DNA of 64,000 nt from the NCBI GenBank assembly GCA_019113745.1, contig DXGV01000043.1, positions 25,533 through 89,532 on the forward strand, written 5' to 3'. A program made the translations under genes and the position numbers. Positions within the stretch are counted from its first letter, which is position 1. Each line of letters begins with the position of its first letter. The notes beneath the pieces were generated by a model that saw nothing but the letters and a program-made list of their open reading frames with translations, made no database searches and was not told the DNA's origin. Below are positions 24,287-32,843 of the stretch, piece by piece. Origin of the DNA: Candidatus Blautia intestinavium. Its GTDB lineage: Bacteria > Bacillota > Clostridia > Lachnospirales > Lachnospiraceae.

Positions 24287-25774
24287 TCAGTCAAGAAGCT
24301 CCCGTACCATTTCCGCGTCGAAGGTCACGCTGGAAACATGATCGACCTCGATTCTGTACAGGGCGTTGGCCGCAATGTGCTCCGCTGCCTGCTCAAGATC
24401 ACGGATTCCTGTAGTGTCCGCATATTTACGGATCACCGCATCCAAACCCTCGTCGCTGACGATACATTCGCTCTCTTTCAGGCTCATTCTTTTCAGAACT
24501 TTTGGAAGGGCGAATCTGGAAAAGATCACCTTCTTCTCCTCCGGCGTATAATCAGGGATATCCACCACGGCAAAACGGGACATCAGAGGAGCGCTGATCT
24601 GGCTCTTGTCATTGGCCGTTGCAATGGGATACACGCCCACGGTAGGCACCATGCATTCCATATAGTTGTCTGTGAATCCCAGATTATCCAGAAGCGTCAG
24701 CAGAACATCCGCGGGATTTCCGTTGCCCTTGCCTGCGGACGCTTTGTCCAGCTCGTTGATGATAAACACCAGATTGGACTCTCCCGCCGCCGCGAAGGCT
24801 TCCATTATGATCCCCGGCTTTGCGTTGGCGTAGACGCGGGAACTTCCAGTCAGCTGCTCCGGATCGTTAATGGAGCTCATATCCAGGGTGGTCCAGGGCA
24901 GACGAAGGATCCGGGCTACCGCATAGGCGATCTGGGATTTCCCTGTACCCGCCGGTCCCACCAGAAGCAGCCCGTAAGCGGGAAGCGTATGAGTCCGGTT
25001 GATCTGGATGATCGTCTCGATGATCCTCTGCTTCACACGCTCCATCCCGTACAGTTCCTCGTCCAGGATTCTTCTCGCTTCCACAGGATCTATGGATTCA
25101 AAGTAATTGCTCTTCCACTGGATATTCATCATAATAGAGAGCGCCCGCTGCGCATGGCGGCGTTCTTCCTGAGATACTTCGTGAGAACGGGCCACAGCCA
25201 GATTCCTTCTGGCCCAGAGACGGATATTGTCGGGAAGAGTTCTTCCCGCGCAGGTCATAAAATCCGTAATACTCTGGATACTGGTGAGTTTCATCTCGTC
25301 GCCGGATTCTTCCTCTTCCTCACTATCCGGCAGATCTTCCGGGGCGCTACTGGAAAGAAGTCTGGCGATCATAAACTGGAGGAAGCCGTCCTCCGCGGAG
25401 AGCTTCGTTCCTCCTCCGAAAGCCGTCTCACGGATCCTGTACACTGCGTATCCCTCTTCCCGGTTCTCGCCGGAAAGACGTACACGGATACGGTTCTCGC
25501 CCAGCCAGCGGATCAGGCTGACAAAACGCGCGTCGATCTTCAGGATGTCCGCGCTGACCTCCCCCTGCTGCTCTTCTTTGAACCCAAAAGAAGTCCGGTG
25601 GACGGGATTGGTAAAGATGCCGCAGGAATGATGCTGCCACTGGCGTTTACTGTTGTCCAGATAGAGGATCGGTCTGTCTGGAGTGGCTTCTCCCTCCTCG
25701 GAATGGAAAGTAGTATATGTACACTCCGGATGTTTTCCCTTTTCCGGAGTATTATTAAAATCAAAAACCGGCAT
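24287..25774 (-). CDS. Lon-like AAA+ ATPase without protease domain
   Basis: 495 aa. Residues ~1-185 have no family I recognise and include an acidic patch (DSEEEEESGDE). Residues ~235-495 are a Lon-type AAA+ module: YGMERVKQRIIETI, Walker A GPAGTGKSQIA, sensor 1 IATANDKSQIS with arginine finger MSRF, and sensor-2 region TGIRDLEQAAEHI. The Walker B segment reads VFIINELDKA, so the usual Asp is Asn while the Glu remains. There is no Lon substrate-binding N-domain and no Ser-Lys protease, so it may act as an unfoldase or chaperone-like ATPase. AAAGGAG lies before the ATG. It is last in a same-strand run after brnQ, 63 bp away. Confidence 0.85.
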   Translation of the reverse strand: MPVFDFNNTPEKGKHPECTYTTFHSEEGEATPDRPILYLDNSKRQWQHHSCGIFTNPVHRTSFGFKEEQQGEVSADILKIDARFVSLIRWLGENRIRVRLSGENREEGYAVYRIRETAFGGGTKLSAEDGFLQFMIARLLSSSAPEDLPDSEEEEESGDEMKLTSIQSITDFMTCAGRTLPDNIRLWARRNLAVARSHEVSQEERRHAQRALSIMMNIQWKSNYFESIDPVEARRILDEELYGMERVKQRIIETIIQINRTHTLPAYGLLLVGPAGTGKSQIAYAVARILRLPWTTLDMSSINDPEQLTGSSRVYANAKPGIIMEAFAAAGESNLVFIINELDKASAGKGNGNPADVLLTLLDNLGFTDNYMECMVPTVGVYPIATANDKSQISAPLMSRFAVVDIPDYTPEEKKVIFSRFALPKVLKRMSLKESECIVSDEGLDAVIRKYADTTGIRDLEQAAEHIAANALYRIEVDHVSSVTFDAEMVRELLD

Positions 25775-25837
25775 ATGCTGTCGCTCCTTTTTATTCTAAA
25801 AAATCTTTTTCATTTTACATCACATATACATATAAAA

Positions 25838-27130
25838 TCAAGCGATAAAAATCCCCACCAGGATTCCCACAACCGTAGGCAAAAGCCATCCGAAACCGGC
25901 GGCATATCCCGGTATTCTCTGCAGAAGCAGGGTAATCCCGGGGATCACAAATCCATTCTGATCCAGAACTGTCAGCACGCTGCTGACGCCGCAGAATACT
26001 GCCGACCACAGGTAAACGCCGGGGAACCTTCCCAGCCAGCGGTGGGTACAGGATAAAAAGATCAGAAGAATCGCCATAGGATAGATGGCGTTCAGCACGG
26101 GAACAGAAAATGTAAGGATGGCGTCCAGCCCCACATTGGCGATCACCATGGAGACAAAGGCAAAAATGAAAACCCAGTTCCGGTAGCTGATCTTCGGAAA
26201 TACATCCGAGAAATACTTTCCGCAGCAGCTGAACAGCCCCACGCAGGTATTGAAGCAGGCGATCACAAAGATCACTGCAAGGATCGCCGTTCCGGCTTTC
26301 CCGAACAGATAATCCGCCATGCTTACCAGCACTTCCGTGCCGTTTCCGCTGTCCGGAAACGCCTGGCTGGACGTCATGCCTACAAATGTCAGCATAGAAT
26401 ATACCGCCAGAAGAAAAATGCCGGCGATCCATCCTGCAGAAATCGTCTCCCGCATGACTGCTTTTTCTTTCGTGATACCCCGGGCCCGGATGTTCATTGC
26501 CACGATCATGCCGAAATTCAGCGCTGCAAGAGTATCCATTGTCTGATATCCGTCGACAAATCCCTGGACAGGCGCGCCGCTTCTGTAAATCTCCACAGGC
26601 GCCGCCGCTTCTCCCGCGGGATTCAGAGCGGCAGCCGCAAACAGAACAACAATCAGAACCAGAAGGACGGGCGTCAGTCTTTTTCCCAGATATTCCGTGA
26701 GTTTCTCCGGATGCATTGCAATGACGGAAGCCGCCGCAAAGAAAACCAGAGAATAGATAAACTGGACGACCGCTATGGAATTCTCGCCGGGGAAGAACGG
26801 GATCACCGCCATGGAAAACGACGTGCTCGCAGTCCTGGGAATGGCAAGACAGGGACCGATTGCCAGATAGAGGATCAGGATATAGACAAAGGCAAAACCG
26901 GGATGCACCCGGGACGCCAGCCTGTCAAGTCCTCCTGCAAGGGTTACCGCCACCACGCCCAGCACGGGCAGACCCACTGCGCTCACGGCAAAGCCGATGA
27001 ACGCCGGAACGGTCGACGTACCTGCCTGAGCGCCCAGAAAGGGCGGAAAGATCAGATTCCCCGCTCCGAAAAACATCGAAAACAAGGTGATTCCTATGAG
27101 GATTTTATTTTTCAGATTAAATTTTGTCAT
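25838..27130 (-). CDS. brnQ: Branched-chain amino acid carrier BrnQ
   Basis: 430 aa, about 12 transmembrane segments. The N-terminus KNKILIGITLFSMFFGAGNL and IFPPFLGAQAGT is diagnostic of the LIVCS family of Na+- or H+-coupled Leu/Ile/Val importers; YLAIGPCLAIPRTASTSF is a second family signature. Full length. It follows the small hydrolase gene by 30 bp with only a weak ribosome-binding site, so it may be the fourth gene of a leftward run. Confidence 0.94.
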   Translation of the reverse strand: MTKFNLKNKILIGITLFSMFFGAGNLIFPPFLGAQAGTSTVPAFIGFAVSAVGLPVLGVVAVTLAGGLDRLASRVHPGFAFVYILILYLAIGPCLAIPRTASTSFSMAVIPFFPGENSIAVVQFIYSLVFFAAASVIAMHPEKLTEYLGKRLTPVLLVLIVVLFAAAALNPAGEAAAPVEIYRSGAPVQGFVDGYQTMDTLAALNFGMIVAMNIRARGITKEKAVMRETISAGWIAGIFLLAVYSMLTFVGMTSSQAFPDSGNGTEVLVSMADYLFGKAGTAILAVIFVIACFNTCVGLFSCCGKYFSDVFPKISYRNWVFIFAFVSMVIANVGLDAILTFSVPVLNAIYPMAILLIFLSCTHRWLGRFPGVYLWSAVFCGVSSVLTVLDQNGFVIPGITLLLQRIPGYAAGFGWLLPTVVGILVGIFIA

Positions 27131-27160
27131 TGTAATGTCACACTTTCTCTCCGGACTCTG

Positions 27161-27724
27161 TCATATTTCACAGAGGAATTCCAGAGTCCGTTCCATAATT
27201 TCCTGCAGATTACCGATATCCCTAAGTACATCCCCTGTTTCCAGGGAATGATTTCCGTCCTCGGTAATATAGAGAGGCAGATTTCTCTCCCTGCAGCCTT
27301 TTACAACGTCAGAGGTCTCCACCCAGGGATCTTTTGTTCCGTGGAAAACAATTCCCTTCTGCTCTTCAAAAGTCTTCATAAACTGAAAGGATGCTTTCAC
27401 CGGCGTATAATAAACATGTTCCGCCTGAATATGATGATCATGCGCGTATGATGCTGCAACGGCTGTTCCCACACTCTTGGAGAGAAAAACAACCCTGTCG
27501 TATCTGTCAAAATCCACCGCTTTTAAAAGAGTCTCCGCCTGACTCCGGGCGCTTAAAAATGCTTTTTCCATCTTTTCGGCGGAACCTTTGATATTTTTTT
27601 CAAAATTTCCATAGGGCGCCTCCGCAATCTCATACCCCAGAGCCCTGGCCGCTTTCTTTCCGTAATAAAGCAGCGGCTTGTCTGTATGATATCCTATCCC
27701 CGGAAATATTACTGCCAACTTCAT
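27161..27724 (-). CDS. Small alpha/beta-hydrolase-like protein
   Basis: 187 aa from the ATG at 27724 (AAGGAGAACAAG upstream). It opens with a beta strand and loop MKLAVIFPGIGYHTDKPLL and has a degenerate nucleophile elbow (VVFLSKSVGTAVAAS; Ser in SxSVG), then HGTKDPWVET and a late His (DGNHSLE), in the order expected for the Ser-Asp-His triad of dienelactone-hydrolase-like proteins. It is short for the fold and has no lid. The substrate is unknown. The gene starts 95 bp inside the upstream membrane-protein gene, which suggests translational coupling. Confidence 0.75.
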   Translation of the reverse strand: MKLAVIFPGIGYHTDKPLLYYGKKAARALGYEIAEAPYGNFEKNIKGSAEKMEKAFLSARSQAETLLKAVDFDRYDRVVFLSKSVGTAVAASYAHDHHIQAEHVYYTPVKASFQFMKTFEEQKGIVFHGTKDPWVETSDVVKGCRERNLPLYITEDGNHSLETGDVLRDIGNLQEIMERTLEFLCEI

Positions 27725-29582
27725 TCTTGTTCTCCTTCCCGCTCTCAATATCTGTGATTCCTTTTCCCGTGTTGGGCTGGAACTGAGAATATACCGCGTC
27801 TGCGGCGAAAAGAATTATCAGCGCCGAACATACTGCCATGATCTGTTTCTCGTTCAGCTCACCGATCAGGCCGTCGATCACAGGAGCGATCACATAGACA
27901 ATAGCCAGGCCTCCGACTCCGAATACCAGAAGTCCTTCAGCGCAGATCCTGCCGTTCAGATTGAGAAAATATCCGCTGTAATCCCACCATTTCATACCGC
28001 CCGTAGCAATCTCCATCACCAGAGAGGTCATATATTCCAGAAAGCCGCACAAGAGGATCGTGGAACAGAACTCCAGAACCGGTTTCCCCCGGAATCTGTA
28101 TAACAATGTCAGCATCAGCACCGCTCCGGTACCGTAGATGGGAAGCCAGGGGCCGTGCAGAGCTCCTCTGTTCACAAACTCTCCGTAAGATACCAGATGC
28201 ATTCCCACTTCCCACAGCCAGCCGAACACTGACAGAGTGAGAAAAACAGCCATCAGAGACCATACAGAGTAATGTCTCATATAATTCAGGGACTGCACCA
28301 GTTTCCGGCGCTCTTCCTCCGGGATCGGATAAAGCCGTACCGGATACGCCAGGCCCTGTACATCGTCGATCATGGAGCGGAGACGGACATATTCTGCCTG
28401 GTGTTTCTCATAAGTCCGTTCCTGACTGCGGCGCATGAGAAGAATTCCGAAATTATCTGCCAGGAAACCTCGCCAGCCGGACAGTTTCTCTTCTCCGTCA
28501 TCCGGATTCTCCATGAATGCCGCCACATCCGGATATTTCGCTCTCAAAAGGAATGTGCCGGCTTTTTCATAAAGATAGGTGTCATACAGAAGTTCTGATC
28601 CGGGGATTCCCTTCTCCAACGCCTCCGCTCTCAGTTCCGCGTAATATCTAGTAAAGGCCGCTGTTTTATAGGGATTGGTATAAAAAATATTGAAAATGCC
28701 AATCGTAAGTATCCCCAGTATCTCCCATCCGATAAAAGATAATTCAAAAACAAAACATTCCCATTTGTGTCCGTCCATCATCTTACGCGAAAGCGTAACT
28801 GCCTCCCGCGCCGTCATATCCGGATTCTCCGCCACAATAAAGGGAACCAGATAATAGGAATACCTCTTTACCGCAATCCCTGCTATGGTAAGGCACCACA
28901 GAGAATACCAGATATATTTTACAAACATGATCCATGAGGCTCTCAGCCACTTCTTTACCCGCAGCAGAAAAACAAAGCGCTGGGAAGTGACCTGTTCGTA
29001 AATCATTCCCTCCAGGAAGACTCTGCGGATCACAACAGGAAATACATTGATCAGCAGAAACCAGATCCCAAAGGCCCCCGCAGCTCCCAGAAGGATCATG
29101 ACCAGAATGCCGATACTCTCTGATCCGGTCATGGAAGCGATAGCCGCCACCATAGTCACAATGATCGATCCGGAACTGATCTGGTTCACCACATTGGAAA
29201 GGACTCCTCTCGTACGTCCGAACATGGGATTCCCGCTCTCGGACGCGAGTATCTCATTCTCTTTAATCCTCCTGGTGATCTCCCGCCCAGTTTCTGTATT
29301 GCTTTCGGCTATGATGCGCAGGACATTCTCCCAGGAGACGCTGTCAACTGTCGTCTTAACCATGGATCCGGCTTCCGTATCCGGATCGCTTTCCGCGTTT
29401 ACAGCGTTTTCCTCATTAAAAATGCTTTCTTTCTGTTCGTAATTCTCCGCGGTGGAAAAACTCAGTGTTCCGGTAAATTCCGCGCCAAGAAAAGCGGCGA
29501 TGAGACAGGCCGCCACAAATATGACATAGTTCTTTTTCAGGGAAGTTCTTCCCAGTTTTTTCATTTGTTTTCCTGTTTTCAT
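27630..29582 (-). CDS. Multi-spanning membrane protein, DUF975 + CmpB-like fusion
   Basis: 650 aa. After an N-terminal helix and an extracytoplasmic segment (~45-130) comes a DUF975-type block (~140-330): YYLVPFIVAENPDMTAREAV, SRKMMDGHKWECFVFELSF, YTNPYKTAAFTRYYAELR. A cytoplasmic region (~335-440) precedes a second membrane block (~440-610) resembling the putative ABC-transporter type IV (CmpB-like) family: NRGALHGPWLPIYGTGAV, VLEFCSTILLCGFLEYMTS. Function of both families is unknown. The start overlaps the stop of the Rpn-like gene by 4 bp (ATGA), and its end overlaps the hydrolase gene by 95 bp. An ATG at 29564 is an alternative start. Confidence 0.8.
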   Translation of the reverse strand: MKTGKQMKKLGRTSLKKNYVIFVAACLIAAFLGAEFTGTLSFSTAENYEQKESIFNEENAVNAESDPDTEAGSMVKTTVDSVSWENVLRIIAESNTETGREITRRIKENEILASESGNPMFGRTRGVLSNVVNQISSGSIIVTMVAAIASMTGSESIGILVMILLGAAGAFGIWFLLINVFPVVIRRVFLEGMIYEQVTSQRFVFLLRVKKWLRASWIMFVKYIWYSLWCLTIAGIAVKRYSYYLVPFIVAENPDMTAREAVTLSRKMMDGHKWECFVFELSFIGWEILGILTIGIFNIFYTNPYKTAAFTRYYAELRAEALEKGIPGSELLYDTYLYEKAGTFLLRAKYPDVAAFMENPDDGEEKLSGWRGFLADNFGILLMRRSQERTYEKHQAEYVRLRSMIDDVQGLAYPVRLYPIPEEERRKLVQSLNYMRHYSVWSLMAVFLTLSVFGWLWEVGMHLVSYGEFVNRGALHGPWLPIYGTGAVLMLTLLYRFRGKPVLEFCSTILLCGFLEYMTSLVMEIATGGMKWWDYSGYFLNLNGRICAEGLLVFGVGGLAIVYVIAPVIDGLIGELNEKQIMAVCSALIILFAADAVYSQFQPNTGKGITDIESGKENKNEVGSNISGDRISYRQAAALLRKESGQGSGV

Positions 29583-30442
29583 TCTTCTTCAGCCTGTTCA
29601 ATACTTTCAATCAGCCGTCTGATTTCGTCTTCTTCTGTTTCCAGTTCATCTGCAATTTCGCGCAGAGATTTTCCTTTTTCAAGCTTTTTACGAATCAGAC
29701 TTTGAAGCACAGCCTCCCGCCCCTCTTCCCAGGCTTCCTCACGTTCCTGCCTGATGTGGCGTTCTTCATCATATTCATATATGCTCACTTTCATCGCCTC
29801 CGCTTTATTTTTTTCCAGAAACTCTTTTAAAATCCCTTCCTGGATACACTCTGTCACAGCCTGCTCAACAGCTTTGTCCACAGCCATTTCCTTTGCATAT
29901 GTTCGCACTCTGTTCGTATATTCTGCATACTCCCACAATGTATGGCATGACTCCATCAATTCAGGATTGTGTCCGGAATTAATATTCAGCATTAAGACTT
30001 CCAGATTCAGTTTATATTCTTTCTCCACTACTGAATACAGATCTGACAACTTCAGTATTTTTCGATCTGGCTGTTTCCTTTCCCCATTGTAGAAAACAAC
30101 AAAATGAGGTGTTGGAAGCTGAACTTTTTTGCTGCTATACAAATTAACATTTCGTATCATATCCGAATATAAATCTGCCAAGTACAGAAAAAAACGCAGA
30201 GGAAGATTCGGACTGTATGTAGACTGGTGTTCATAAAGAGCCAGCCGCGCATCTATGAGAAATGAAATATCATTTTTCATGGACATATAAATTGCATTAT
30301 CCAGAGTATTTATTTCCAGTAATTCCGGATCTTCATAATGTTTGCCGCTTACTGCATTATACAGTTCCAACAGTTTTTTCTTTTCCTCAAAAATCATGAC
30401 AAAAAGACGGGATTTGTAGAGACGGTTTGTTTTCTGAGCCAT
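29579..30442 (-). CDS. Rpn-family PD-(D/E)XK nuclease-like protein
   Basis: 287 aa. The N-terminal two-thirds match the Rpn/PDDEXK_2 'transposase' family: NALYMSMKND-like region NAIYMSMKNDISFLIDARL, then ALYEHQSTYSPNLPLRFF, where Asp, Glu and Gln give the D-ExQ active-site spacing, and FVVFYNGER. The C-terminal third is Glu/Lys-rich coiled coil (EREEAWEEGREAVLQSLIRK; LREIADELETEEDEIRRLIE), usual for this group. Rpn proteins are Ca/Mg-dependent DNases linked to recombination and recently to phage defence. AAAGGAGG precedes the ATG. It is the first gene of a leftward run, with an AT-rich 345-bp region upstream. Confidence 0.85.
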   Translation of the reverse strand: MAQKTNRLYKSRLFVMIFEEKKKLLELYNAVSGKHYEDPELLEINTLDNAIYMSMKNDISFLIDARLALYEHQSTYSPNLPLRFFLYLADLYSDMIRNVNLYSSKKVQLPTPHFVVFYNGERKQPDRKILKLSDLYSVVEKEYKLNLEVLMLNINSGHNPELMESCHTLWEYAEYTNRVRTYAKEMAVDKAVEQAVTECIQEGILKEFLEKNKAEAMKVSIYEYDEERHIRQEREEAWEEGREAVLQSLIRKKLEKGKSLREIADELETEEDEIRRLIESIEQAEEE

Positions 30443-30796
30443 AAAATTACCTCCTTTAAAAAAACTGCAGGAGGATGCCGTCTTTTATGGAAACCTCTCT
30501 GCAAAATATAATTGGAATAAAGCATTGAGATTTCTTCAGATTTATTTTTTTCAGAATATTGACACGGTTTTTACCGTCTAGAAATGGACTGTCAGAAATG
30601 TAAATGCTTTAAGTCCATAATAACATAAAAAATTCTAAATAGCTATTCCAAATTTGCTTTTTAAATATGCTGATTTATCATACAACAGTCTCTCAATTAT
30701 TACTTTTTTATATTATGTTTCAAAATATATCATTGACAATCACAATACTATGTAGTACGATGTATCTATTCATAAAACAATACTGAGGTGAACAGC
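30443..30796. other. AT-rich intergenic region
   Basis: No gene seen. It holds the PadR promoter at its right end, a small ACGGT/ACCGT hairpin near 30559-30578, and possible weak promoter elements for the Rpn gene on the minus strand. Confidence 0.5.
30733..30761 (+). promoter_or_regulatory. Promoter and probable PadR operator
   Basis: TTGACA (30733-30738), 17 bp, TACGAT (30756-30761). The spacer and -10 carry the inverted repeat TACTATGTAGTA, a likely autoregulatory PadR site. Confidence 0.7.
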
Positions 30797-31129
30797 ATGA
30801 ACCTGGACAAATGGAAATCCCAGCTAGTACGCGGGACACTGGAATACTGCATTCTGCTCATGTTGAACAGGAAAGTATATTACGGATATGAGATTCTGCA
30901 GGAATTAAGCAGGTATCCCATCATCGCTTCCACAGAAAGCACCGTATATCCTCTACTGAGACGGCTACAGAAAGAAAATTATCTGCAATCTGTCTGGCAG
31001 GATTCTACAGAAGGTCTGCCGCCGCGAAAATACTATTCGCTCACAACTGAAGGAAAGGCATATCTGGAAGCTATGAACAGCGAATGGGAAAATTTATTAA
31101 ATGCAATGTCTGATCTGAAAGGAGAATAA
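30797..31129 (+). CDS. PadR-family transcriptional regulator
   Basis: 110 aa winged-helix repressor. Motifs: QLVRGTLEYCILLMLN, YYGYEILQELSRYPII, STVYPLLRRLQKENYL, and GLPPRKYYSLTTEGKAYL, the standard PadR signature. I chose the ATG at 30797, which has GAGGTGAACAGC upstream; the GTG at 30788 lies within this site. It is followed 5 bp later by a HAAS-type membrane protein, a very common PadR partner, and probably represses both genes until an envelope or drug signal appears. Confidence 0.93.
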   Translation: MNLDKWKSQLVRGTLEYCILLMLNRKVYYGYEILQELSRYPIIASTESTVYPLLRRLQKENYLQSVWQDSTEGLPPRKYYSLTTEGKAYLEAMNSEWENLLNAMSDLKGE

Positions 31130-31134
31130 AACTT

Positions 31135-31701
31135 ATGAACGCCGCGCTTGAAAAATATCTGGATACTGTCGATAAATGTTTAAAGCCGCTTCCGGCTTCC
31201 GAGAGAGTGGATATCGTAAAAGAGATAAAAGGCTCTATTTTAGAGATGGAAAGCGATAATCTCACAACAGAACAGATCATGAACAGGCTGGGAAAGCCCA
31301 AAGACCTTGCCAAAGCCTATCTGGGTGATCTGCTCTCACAGCCAGGCGGATTTAGCTTAAACAGATTTCTGACCGTCTGCGCATTTTACAGCATTGTCGG
31401 TTTTTCCGGAATGATTGTGATTCCCTGTCTTGTTATTATGGCCCCTGTATTTATTGTCTGCGGTATTGCCTGCCCGATCATAATGGCAGTAAAAGTGATC
31501 GATTATATTCTGAATCTCGGACTTCCGTATATGGAAAATATCGGGGTATTCACAGGCATAGTGGAATTAAATCCGGTGGTGGAATTCGCAGTGACTCTTG
31601 TGGTCGGCGTATTACTCTTCCTGGCAGGATGCGGCTGCTGGAAGCTACTGGTGGGGTACTGCAAAAAAGTCGGCAAAACGAAATTGGATTTATCCATTTA
31701 G
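31135..31701 (+). CDS. HAAS (DUF1700-like) membrane protein
   Basis: 188 aa. An N-terminal cytoplasmic HAAS helical domain (~1-70; EKYLDTVDKCLKPLPASERV, EIKGSILEMESDN, IMNRLGKPKDLAKAYL) is followed by three or four hydrophobic segments (~75-175) and a short basic tail. HAAS proteins are regularly paired with PadR regulators and are thought to act in envelope-related signalling; mechanism unknown. It is co-transcribed with padR and followed by a hairpin. Confidence 0.85.
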   Translation: MNAALEKYLDTVDKCLKPLPASERVDIVKEIKGSILEMESDNLTTEQIMNRLGKPKDLAKAYLGDLLSQPGGFSLNRFLTVCAFYSIVGFSGMIVIPCLVIMAPVFIVCGIACPIIMAVKVIDYILNLGLPYMENIGVFTGIVELNPVVEFAVTLVVGVLLFLAGCGCWKLLVGYCKKVGKTKLDLSI

Positions 31702-31728
31702 AACCACAGTTCTATAAGACCAAAAGTA

Positions 31729-31759
31729 CTGCCGCACGGAAACGAACTCCGTGCGGCAG
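31729..31759. terminator. Convergent hairpin terminator
   Basis: CTGCCGCACGGA (31729-31740) pairs with TCCGTGCGGCAG (31748-31759). The T tract is short on the plus strand and longer on the minus strand; probably bidirectional. Confidence 0.7.
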
Positions 31760-31767
31760 CTTTGTGT

Positions 31768-32820
31768 CTATCTGGGAGCATTTCTGATTTTCTCAAACAT
31801 ATCTCCCAACACAGCGTCCCGATAAATAAATCTTACAATTCGCATTGGGAATCTGTCTGGTTCAGATGTATATTTAATCTCATCTGTCAGGCATGGAGTG
31901 GGAACCAGTGAAGACGGACACCATGTAGGATTCAGGAGATATGCCACCGTACTGATATCCCATATAATCCTGGAAGGCGACAGTGGGGAGGTCGTTGACG
32001 GCATTCCTTCTTCACCATAATCATCCAGATCTTTACAATATGTCTGATGAAAAAGTGTCAGCCAGTTTTGTGCCATCTCCTGGCTCATCTGACTTGTCAC
32101 AGTATCAGACAGATAAGTTCCCAATTCTGACCGTCCCTTAATATTCGCTTCAAGCTCCGGCCCCGTCACTGCAAGATAAGAAGCCACCGACATACAGGGG
32201 ACCACCACCAGCGGAACACCACAGTCCAGAATTGTACGCGAAGCGATTAAATCCTGTCCCAGGTTAAATTCTATGGTATGCGGCCAGTATAACGGCTGAC
32301 CGGCAAGCCACACAATCACTATTTTGCGGATAATCTCCGGATCCATCAGGATTGCGGAAGCAACATTGGTGATCTCGCCGATGGCTATAACATAAAGTAC
32401 ATCTTCCGCCTCACTGGTACGCTTTACAAGATCTCTGGCCGCTTCACTTTCTACCGGAATTCCTTCTTCCCGCATATATTCTTTTGAACCGCGGAATACT
32501 TTCCCATCCGGATCCATTTTCAGGAGTCTCATTAATTTTATAATCTCCTGATAGCTCAGTTCCAGACCCTCTGCCAGATCATTCGTCATCGGAATATCTA
32601 CGCTGTCTTTTTTCTGAAGCTTCGCAAAGAATTCAGAAGAAAAAGGAGCTGCATAAATGGCCTGAACATCCAGCTTTTCCAGCGACAGTAAAGCATATGA
32701 AATTGCAAACTGATCGTCAACCTCATTATATGTATCGGAATCAATTACGCACTGAAGTCTTCCCTTCGGGGGCGCAAGACGTTTTTTTCTTTCTTCGTCT
32801 GTTAATATAGGAAATTTCAT
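31768..32820 (-). CDS. Nucleoside hydrolase family protein (divergent subtype)
   Basis: 350 aa from the ATG at 32820 (AAGGAGAAAACCC upstream). The metal-site motif reads IDSDTYNEVDDQFAISYALL instead of the usual DxDxGxDD. Other landmarks: AIYAAPFSSEFF, LYVIAIGEITNVASAILMDP, EFNLGQDLIASRTIL (with Asn/Asp), and SPSRIIWDISTVAYLL supplying the late Asp. Such variants are found with ABC importers and are probably ribonucleoside hydrolases or related N-glycosidases. It is the last gene of the Rbs-type transporter operon, so the imported ligand is likely a nucleoside or modified nucleoside. Confidence 0.85.
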   Translation of the reverse strand: MKFPILTDEERKKRLAPPKGRLQCVIDSDTYNEVDDQFAISYALLSLEKLDVQAIYAAPFSSEFFAKLQKKDSVDIPMTNDLAEGLELSYQEIIKLMRLLKMDPDGKVFRGSKEYMREEGIPVESEAARDLVKRTSEAEDVLYVIAIGEITNVASAILMDPEIIRKIVIVWLAGQPLYWPHTIEFNLGQDLIASRTILDCGVPLVVVPCMSVASYLAVTGPELEANIKGRSELGTYLSDTVTSQMSQEMAQNWLTLFHQTYCKDLDDYGEEGMPSTTSPLSPSRIIWDISTVAYLLNPTWCPSSLVPTPCLTDEIKYTSEPDRFPMRIVRFIYRDAVLGDMFEKIRNAPR

Positions 32821-32843
32821 GGGTTTTCTCCTTTCTCTGTCCA

